Source of the DNA: Gammaproteobacteria bacterium
GTDB taxonomy: Bacteria; Pseudomonadota; Gammaproteobacteria; S012-40
Reading direction: 5' to 3'
Length of the DNA stretch: 19,297 nucleotides
Assembly: GCA_029864945.1 (NCBI GenBank)
Contig: JAOTSL010000020.1
Span: 1 to 19,297, forward strand
Position 1 is the first letter of the stretch, and the number at the start of each line of letters is the position of its first letter. Positions 14,292 through 19,297 of this stretch are shown here, piece by piece. Made by a program: the position numbers and the translations under genes. The notes under the pieces were generated by a model. The model saw only the letters and a list, made by a program, of their open reading frames with translations. It ran no database searches and was not told the origin of the DNA.

Positions 14292-15074
14292 ATGAGAATT
14301 GCGCTGGGCGTTGAATATGATGGTCATGGTTACAGTGGCTGGCAGGCACAGAAAGAGGGTGTAAAAACTGTTCAGGAAACGCTGGAGCAAGCATTGTCAG
14401 TTGTGGCGAATGAGCCTGTTCGTGTTATTTGTGCAGGAAGAACCGACACCGGTGTACATGGTGCAGAGCAGGTTGTACATTTTGATATCGAGGTAGATCG
14501 CGATGACCGAAGCTGGGTTTATGGTGCTAACGCAAATTTACCCAAAGACGTGTGTGTTTTGTGGGCGACCCAGGTGTCTGAAGAATTTCATGCGCGTTTT
14601 TCAGCGCGTCGAAGACGGTACCAATATGTGATATTTAATCGCTCTGTTCGGCCTACTTTTTTGGCATACCGAACTACCTGGGAATACCGGCCTTTGGACG
14701 AAGCTAGAATGCAACAAGCGGCAAATTACTTAATTGGTAAACATGATTTTAATGCCTATAGAGCCGTTGGCTGTCAGGCAAAAAGTCCGGTACGAGAAGT
14801 ATTAAGCCTAAATGTTACCCGTAAAGGACAGTTTGTGCTTGTCGATATTGAAGCCAATGCATTTTTACATCACATGGTTAGAAATATTGCGGGCGTGTTG
14901 ATGGAAATTGGCGCAGGAAAGCGAGAGCCAGAATGGGCTCGGCAAATACTCGAAACCTGTGACAGAACCAAGGGTGGAGTGACTGCACAGCCATTTGGTT
15001 TATATTTGACCGGAGTTTCGTATGATAATGAATTTAAGCTACCTCAAGTTTCGCATACTTCCTCAATCTGGTAA
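14292..15074 (+). CDS. truA: tRNA pseudouridine(38-40) synthase TruA
   Basis: Cytosolic enzyme that isomerises uridines 38-40 in the anticodon arm of tRNAs to pseudouridine. The 260-aa protein (E. coli 270) begins MRIALGVEYDGHGYSGWQAQ. It contains the catalytic motif CAGRTDTGVHG with the nucleophile Asp52 and the RFSARRRRYQYVIFN strand. The C-terminal half has FLHHMVRNIAGVLMEIG. ATG 14292 matches the family N-terminus; the nearby Shine-Dalgarno is weak (GGA about 9 nt upstream). It is followed closely by trpF, the usual gammaproteobacterial truA-trpF-accD-folC order. FimV, commonly upstream of truA in relatives, is not here. Confidence 0.97.
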   Translation: MRIALGVEYDGHGYSGWQAQKEGVKTVQETLEQALSVVANEPVRVICAGRTDTGVHGAEQVVHFDIEVDRDDRSWVYGANANLPKDVCVLWATQVSEEFHARFSARRRRYQYVIFNRSVRPTFLAYRTTWEYRPLDEARMQQAANYLIGKHDFNAYRAVGCQAKSPVREVLSLNVTRKGQFVLVDIEANAFLHHMVRNIAGVLMEIGAGKREPEWARQILETCDRTKGGVTAQPFGLYLTGVSYDNEFKLPQVSHTSSIW

Positions 15075-15089
15075 TCTAAGGTAACTAAG

Positions 15090-15737
15090 TTGTTTATAAA
15101 TGAGTTAAAAGTGACGCGAACACGTATTAAAATTTGTGGTATAACCCGACTGGAAGATGCTTTAAAAGCGATTGAGTTAGGTGTTGATGCATTGGGTTTT
15201 GTTTTTGTAAAATCCAGCCCGCGTTATATTAGTGCGCAGGATGCTAAAGCGATTATTAATCAATTACCTCCCTTTGCTCAAACCGTTGGTTTATTTATGA
15301 ACCAGCCTTGTGAAGAAGTGCAGGGCATTGTGCGGGAAACTGCGTTGAATTTGTTACAATTCCACGGCGATGAATCGGTATCATTCTGCAAGCAGTTTGA
15401 TACGCCTTATATTAAAGCAATCCCTATGGGTGGCGGCGTAAATCCGGTAGAATACGCGGCGTTATATTCTACTGCAGTGGGTTTTTTGCTGGACAGTCAT
15501 CAAAAAGGTGCATCCGGTGGCAGTGGTGATAAATTCGACTGGGAATCAATACCAGCCGGTTTTAGCAAACCGTTGATACTAGCAGGTGGTTTGACGGTGG
15601 ATAATGTAGAATCGGCAGTAAAACAAGTTAGACCTTATGCGGTTGATGTGAGTAGTGGTGTTGAAGCCGAAAAAGGTGTGAAGGCCGCAGATAAAATGAA
15701 AAAATTTGTTCGAGGTGTAAATCTAGGTGACAACTAA
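15090..15737 (+). CDS. trpF: Phosphoribosylanthranilate isomerase TrpF
   Basis: Catalyses the Amadori rearrangement of N-(5'-phosphoribosyl)anthranilate, the third step of tryptophan synthesis. It is a TIM-barrel protein with RIKICGITRLEDALKAIELG near the N-terminus (catalytic Cys), then GVDALGFVFVKSSPRYI, LQFHGDES, and the phosphate-binding LAGGLTVDNV. VDVSSGVEAEKGVK lies near the end. Two starts are possible. TTG 15090 has AAGG 8 nt upstream and gives 215 aa. GTG 15111 gives 208 aa, closer to usual TrpF length and beginning MTRTRIKICG, but with a weaker ribosome-binding site. I list the former because of its Shine-Dalgarno. It is a stand-alone TrpF, not fused to TrpC as in E. coli. Confidence 0.95.
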   Translation: MFINELKVTRTRIKICGITRLEDALKAIELGVDALGFVFVKSSPRYISAQDAKAIINQLPPFAQTVGLFMNQPCEEVQGIVRETALNLLQFHGDESVSFCKQFDTPYIKAIPMGGGVNPVEYAALYSTAVGFLLDSHQKGASGGSGDKFDWESIPAGFSKPLILAGGLTVDNVESAVKQVRPYAVDVSSGVEAEKGVKAADKMKKFVRGVNLGDN

Positions 15738-15738
15738 C

Positions 15739-16953
15739 GTGATAGATAGACAAGCAAATCTTCCTAATATGCCGGATGAGAAAGGGCATTTTGGAATCTA
15801 TGGTGGTCGTTTCATAGCTGAAACGTTGATGGCACCAATTGAAGAGCTGACAAAAGCCTATGAAGTCTTCAAGAGCGACCCTGCATTTATTGCTGAACTC
15901 GATAAAGATCTTGCTGACTATGTTGGCCGTCCTTCGCCGGTATACTTAGCCTCACATTGGTCAGAGCACTTGGGCGGGGCAAATATTTATTTAAAGCGCG
16001 AAGACTTAAATCACACTGGCGCTCATAAAGTTAACAATACGATTGGGCAGGCATTACTAGCGAAACGTATGGGTAAAACCCGAATCATAGCTGAAACCGG
16101 AGCGGGACAGCATGGTGTTGCAAGTGCCACAGTCGCTGCGCGACTAGGTATGGAGTGTGTCGTTTACATGGGCGAAGTTGATGTTCAGCGACAGGCCGCC
16201 AATGTGTACCGTATGAAATTACTCGGCGCTAAAGTTGTTCCTGTTACTTCCGGATCTAAAACGCTTAAAGATGCGCTCAATGAAGCCATGCGCGACTGGG
16301 TAACAAATGTGGATAATACGTTTTATATTATTGGAACAGTTGCTGGGCCTCACCCTTATCCAGAAATGGTACGTGATTTCCAAACCGTGATCGGACGTGA
16401 AGCAAGAGAACAAATGCTGGCTAAAACAGGCCGGTTACCCGATGCGCTTGTGGCTTGTGTGGGCGGTGGTTCAAATGCAATTGGTTTATTTCATCCGTTC
16501 TTGAATGATAAAGACGTTGAAATTTACGGGGTTGAAGGTGGCGGTGATGGTTTGGAAACCGGTCGTCATGCAGCGCCATTATGTAAAGGCAAACCGGGTG
16601 TACTTCACGGTAACCGAACTTACCTAATGGAAGATGAAAATGGCCAAATTATCGAAACGCATTCAATTTCTGCAGGTTTGGATTATCCAGGCGTTGGCCC
16701 TGAGCATGCCTGGTTAAAAGATATTGGTCGCGCAAACTACGTTGCTGTTACCGATACTGAAGCACTAGATGCATTTCACGCTTTGACAAAAATCGAAGGC
16801 ATTATTCCTGCGTTGGAATCAAGTCATGCACTTGCGTATGCAGCAAAGCTGGCAGTGAAAATGGGTAAAGGAAAAAATATCCTAGTGAACTTATCTGGAA
16901 GGGGTGATAAAGATATCCATACTGTAGCAGCCCTTGAGGGAATAACGGTATGA
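15739..16953 (+). CDS. trpB: Tryptophan synthase beta subunit TrpB
   Basis: PLP-dependent beta subunit that condenses indole with serine to give tryptophan. Conserved elements are HFGIYGGRFIAETLM, the PLP-lysine motif NHTGAHKVNNTIGQ (Lys97 in this numbering), AETGAGQHGVASA, the cofactor-phosphate loop VGGGSNAIG, and GVEGGGDGLETGRHA. Length is 404 aa with GTG 15739. I chose this start because AGGTGA (15725-15730) lies 8 nt upstream. An alternative GTG at 15727 would overlap trpF by 11 nt, give 408 aa, and has GAGGT 10 nt upstream. The end overlaps trpA by four bases (ATGA), which implies coupled translation of the two subunits of one complex. Confidence 0.97.
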   Translation: MIDRQANLPNMPDEKGHFGIYGGRFIAETLMAPIEELTKAYEVFKSDPAFIAELDKDLADYVGRPSPVYLASHWSEHLGGANIYLKREDLNHTGAHKVNNTIGQALLAKRMGKTRIIAETGAGQHGVASATVAARLGMECVVYMGEVDVQRQAANVYRMKLLGAKVVPVTSGSKTLKDALNEAMRDWVTNVDNTFYIIGTVAGPHPYPEMVRDFQTVIGREAREQMLAKTGRLPDALVACVGGGSNAIGLFHPFLNDKDVEIYGVEGGGDGLETGRHAAPLCKGKPGVLHGNRTYLMEDENGQIIETHSISAGLDYPGVGPEHAWLKDIGRANYVAVTDTEALDAFHALTKIEGIIPALESSHALAYAAKLAVKMGKGKNILVNLSGRGDKDIHTVAALEGITV

Positions 16954-17756
16954 GTAGACTAAGTAAACGATTTGCAGATTTAGCCTCTAATGGAAAAAAA
17001 GCACTGATACCTTACGTTACTGCTGGCGACCCTGATCCAACAATAACAGTATCTTTGATGCATGCGATGGTCGAGGCGGGCTCAGACATTATTGAAATTG
17101 GTGTGCCATTTTCAGACCCGATGGCTGATGGCCCGGTAATTCAACAGGCTTGCGAGCGGGCACTGATACATAATGTTTCATTGTCTGATGTGTTAGATAT
17201 GGTTACCACTTTTCGAGAAACTAACCAGGAAACACCAGTTGTTTTAATGGGCTATTTAAACCCGGTTGAAGTGATGGGGTATCAGATTTTTGCACAAAGA
17301 GCCGCAGCTGCAGGTGTTGACGGTGTATTAACTGTAGATTTACCGCCGGAAGAAGCCGAAGATTTAATTGTTGCCTTTGAGGCAAATAAGATTGATCCTA
17401 TTTTTCTTGTGTCACCTGAAAGCACTGTTGATCGTTTTAAACAAATCACCAAGTATAGTCGTGGTTTTTTATATTATGTTTCGCTCAAGGGCGTTACTGG
17501 TGTAAAAAGTATTGATGCGGAAGCCGTCGGACATAAGTTGTCAGAGCTTCGTGATTACACTGGCCTGCCTATTTGTGTTGGATTTGGTATTAACAATGCG
17601 CAAACAGCTGCGACCATTTCAAAGATAGCCAATGGTGTGGTGGTAGGTAGTGCGGTAGTAAAACGCATTGCCGAAAATCAGAATGATCAGGCAAAAATAA
17701 TTGAGGAAGTGAAAAGCTTTCTTGCAGGTTTGCGGCAGGCAATAGACGCAAATTAA
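16950..17756 (+). CDS. trpA: Tryptophan synthase alpha subunit TrpA
   Basis: Alpha subunit, which cleaves indole-3-glycerol phosphate to indole that is channelled to TrpB. The 268-aa TIM barrel (E. coli 268) starts MSRLSKRFADLASNGKKALI. It has catalytic Glu49 and Asp60 within DIIEIGVPFSDPMADGP, at the same numbers as in E. coli. It also has YLNPVEVMGY, GVLTVDLPPEEA, the YYVSLKGVTG loop and the phosphate-binding CVGFGINN and VVVGSAVVK. The start ATG overlaps the trpB stop in ATGA. accD follows after 67 nt. Confidence 0.98.
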   Translation: MSRLSKRFADLASNGKKALIPYVTAGDPDPTITVSLMHAMVEAGSDIIEIGVPFSDPMADGPVIQQACERALIHNVSLSDVLDMVTTFRETNQETPVVLMGYLNPVEVMGYQIFAQRAAAAGVDGVLTVDLPPEEAEDLIVAFEANKIDPIFLVSPESTVDRFKQITKYSRGFLYYVSLKGVTGVKSIDAEAVGHKLSELRDYTGLPICVGFGINNAQTAATISKIANGVVVGSAVVKRIAENQNDQAKIIEEVKSFLAGLRQAIDAN

Positions 17757-17780
17757 ACTGATACTTTGTGGTTACACAAT

Positions 17781-17800
17781 TTATTTGAGTTAACAAATAA
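17781..17800 (+). other. Weak AT-only hairpin before accD
   Basis: TTATTTG (17781-17787) pairs with CAAATAA (17794-17800) around a 6-nt loop, and is followed by TTTAATTTAT. The stem is almost all A-T, so it is at most a partial attenuator between trpA and accD. Confidence 0.25.
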
Positions 17801-17823
17801 TTTAATTTATATATGGAAAACAC

Positions 17824-18669
17824 ATGAGCTGGTTTGAAAAAATAATTCCTTCACGTATTCGGACTGAAATTAAGGGCGCGGTTCCTGAGGGGCTTTGGTC
17901 ACAATGTCCTGGTTGTAATGCAACGTTGTTTCGCGCAGAACTAGAACGTAGTCTGGATGTATGCCCTAAATGTAACCACCATATGCGCATTGGTGCACGT
18001 CGTCGACTGGATGTTTTTCTCGATGAAGACGGACGAGAGGAAATTGGTGAAAACCTCGAGCCAGACGATGTTTTAAAATTTAAAGACAGCAAAAAATACA
18101 GAGATCGCCTAACACAAGCTCAAAAAGCGACATCAGAAAAAGATGCGTTGGTCGCAATGAAGGGCTCCGTACTTGATGTGCCAATGGTTGCGGCAGCATT
18201 TGAGTTTCGTTTCATGGGTGGTTCAATGGGATCGGTGGTTGGAGAACGATTCGTACGTGCGGTGAATGTAAGTATTGAAGAAGAAATTCCATTTGTTTGT
18301 TTTTCTGCCAGCGGTGGCGCACGTATGCAGGAAGCATTGTTTTCGTTGATGCAAATGGCAAAAACAAGTGCAGCACTGACTAGAATGAGTGAACGTGGCA
18401 TTCCTTATTTTTCTGTTTTAACAGATCCAACAATGGGTGGCGTATCTGCAAGTTTTGCGATGCTGGGTGATATTAATATCGCCGAGCCTAAAGCATTGAT
18501 CGGTTTTGCCGGTCCTCGTGTAATCGAGCAAACAGTGCGGGAAAAATTGCCTGAGGGTTTTCAGCGCAGTGAGTTCTTATTGGAGCATGGCGCGTTAGAT
18601 ATGATCGTTAATCGTAATCAGTTGCGACATAAGATCAGTCATCTTTCTAAAATACTTAATAATCGGTAG
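17824..18669 (+). CDS. accD: Acetyl-CoA carboxylase carboxyltransferase beta subunit AccD
   Basis: Beta subunit of the carboxyltransferase half of acetyl-CoA carboxylase; with AccA it moves the carboxyl group from biotin to acetyl-CoA to make malonyl-CoA, the first step of fatty acid synthesis. The 281-aa protein (E. coli 304) starts MSWFEKIIPSRI. It carries the four-Cys zinc finger at Cys28, Cys31, Cys47 and Cys50 (CPGC and CPKC). The crotonase-fold core follows, with FMGGSMGSVVGERFVRA, SASGGARMQEALFSLMQMAK, DPTMGGVSASFAMLGD and IGFAGPRVIEQTV. GGA lies about 8 nt before ATG 17824. It is encoded between trpA and folC, as in many gammaproteobacteria. Confidence 0.98.
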   Translation: MSWFEKIIPSRIRTEIKGAVPEGLWSQCPGCNATLFRAELERSLDVCPKCNHHMRIGARRRLDVFLDEDGREEIGENLEPDDVLKFKDSKKYRDRLTQAQKATSEKDALVAMKGSVLDVPMVAAAFEFRFMGGSMGSVVGERFVRAVNVSIEEEIPFVCFSASGGARMQEALFSLMQMAKTSAALTRMSERGIPYFSVLTDPTMGGVSASFAMLGDINIAEPKALIGFAGPRVIEQTVREKLPEGFQRSEFLLEHGALDMIVNRNQLRHKISHLSKILNNR

Positions 18670-18715
18670 TCACGTTCATTAATTTTATTTCGCTGGCTGG
18701 ATACAAAAATTCTCT

Positions 18716-19297
18716 ATGAAGTTTCATACCCTTCAAGAATGGTTAGACTGGCAAACAACACTGCATGTCAAGGCAATCGATATGGGGCTGGATCGTATCC
18801 GCCCTGTATTCACCAGGCTAGTTACAAAACCATTTGCAACAAAACCTCTTGCAACAAAAGTAGTCCTGGTTGGTGGCACTAACGGTAAAGGTTCCACAGT
18901 GGCTTTTCTCGAGTCGTTATACGTCTCGGGAGGGTATAAAGTTGGAACCTATACTTCTCCTCATTTACTAAGATATAACGAACGTATTCGTCTCCAAGGT
19001 GAGCCGGTTTCAGATGCGCAGTTGTGTGAAGCATTTCAAAATGTAGAAAATGCCCGAGATGAAATCAGTCTAACTTATTTTGAATTTGGTACGCTTGCTG
19101 CGTTTGATATTTTTCAAAACCAAGGTCAAAACCAAGGCCAAAACCAAGGCCAAAACCAAGGCCAAAACCAGAGCGAAACCCTTGATATTATTATTCTAGA
19201 AGTGGGATTAGGTGGTCGGCTTGACGCAGTTAATCTGGTTGATGCCGATGTTGCTGTCATTAGTAATATTCAGTTAGATCATACTGATTGGCTGGGC
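18716..19297 (+). CDS. folC: Bifunctional folylpolyglutamate/dihydrofolate synthase FolC (C-terminus cut by window edge)
   Basis: ATP-dependent Mur-ligase-family enzyme that adds glutamate to dihydropteroate and to folates. The open frame from ATG 18716 runs to the edge, giving 194 residues of about 420. It shows VGGTNGKGSTVAFLESL (the P-loop), YTSPHLLRYNERIRLQG, ISLTYFEFGTLAAFDIF, ILEVGLGGRLDAVNLVDADV and SNIQLDHTDWLG, all diagnostic. Two in-frame direct repeats are unusual: TKPFA/TKPLA just before the P-loop region, and five QNQG-type units between FDIF and LDIIILEVG, where E. coli has only a short KQAQ link. Both lie in loops, so the enzyme is probably functional. No strong Shine-Dalgarno is seen; the start is chosen from the family N-terminus and lies 46 nt after accD. 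Confidence 0.95.
   Translation, partial: MKFHTLQEWLDWQTTLHVKAIDMGLDRIRPVFTRLVTKPFATKPLATKVVLVGGTNGKGSTVAFLESLYVSGGYKVGTYTSPHLLRYNERIRLQGEPVSDAQLCEAFQNVENARDEISLTYFEFGTLAAFDIFQNQGQNQGQNQGQNQGQNQSETLDIIILEVGLGGRLDAVNLVDADVAVISNIQLDHTDWLG
18824..18859 (+). repeat. 15-bp in-frame direct repeat in folC (TKPFA/TKPLA)
   Basis: ACAAAACCATTTGCA (18824-18838) is followed by ACAAAACCTCTTGCA (18839-18853) and a partial third copy ACAAAA. The two full units differ at two bases. They encode TKPFATKPLATK just ahead of the ATP-binding loop. Confidence 0.85.
19115..19174 (+). repeat. 12-bp in-frame minisatellite in folC (QNQG)n
   Basis: Four units of CAAAACCAAGGY occur back to back (19115-19162), then a degenerate fifth, CAAAACCAGAGC (19163-19174). 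Each encodes Gln-Asn-Gln-Gly and the last Gln-Asn-Gln-Ser. The unit length is a multiple of three, so copy-number change would leave folC in frame. Confidence 0.95.

Noticed and set aside
19115..19174. CRISPR-like regular repeats
   Set aside because: Units are directly adjacent with no spacers and are in frame within folC; this is a coding minisatellite.

Overview
The window looks like a stretch of chromosome from a low-GC gammaproteobacterium. The FabA/FabB pair, the sucAB-lpd-sucCD order and the truA-trpF-(trpBA)-accD-folC order are all of the Pseudomonas/Cellvibrio/Marinobacter kind. The phylum and class are well supported by protein resemblance, but the genus is not. I see no rRNA, tRNA, CRISPR array, transposase or prophage. 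Most of the window is housekeeping metabolism, and nothing in it is clearly a new defence or mobile system.

Layout. (1) 1-1409, minus strand: fabA followed by fabB (cut by the window edge), the two genes of anaerobic-type unsaturated fatty acid synthesis, separated by 43 nt that are mostly an AAAAT pentanucleotide repeat. (2) 1410-1787: a divergent control region with clustered AAACATG-type palindromes on the fabA side. (3) 1788-9527, plus strand: sucA, sucB, lpd, sucC, sucD, which together encode the 2-oxoglutarate dehydrogenase complex and succinyl-CoA synthetase, two consecutive TCA steps. sucB and sucC carry nearly identical ribosome-binding leaders. (4) 9528-12670: an accessory-looking interval with a small protein containing AP2-like DNA-binding domains (plus), then on the minus strand an Aer-type PAS chemoreceptor and a YqhA-family membrane protein. 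A strong 14-bp-stem hairpin separates the convergent AP2 and aer genes. (5) 12671-14222: a 407-nt gap with inverted repeats and a Shine-Dalgarno held in a hairpin loop, a 3-TM protein of unknown function, and an orphan EcfT/CbiQ-like protein. (6) 14292-19297: truA, trpF, trpB, trpA, accD, folC (cut by the window edge), tightly packed on the plus strand. It combines tRNA pseudouridylation, the last steps of tryptophan synthesis, the first step of fatty acid synthesis and folate polyglutamylation.

The parts most worth a second look are the AP2-like protein at 9649, the membrane pair at 13078-14222 with its unusual translation-start region, and the in-frame QNQG minisatellite inside folC near the right edge.
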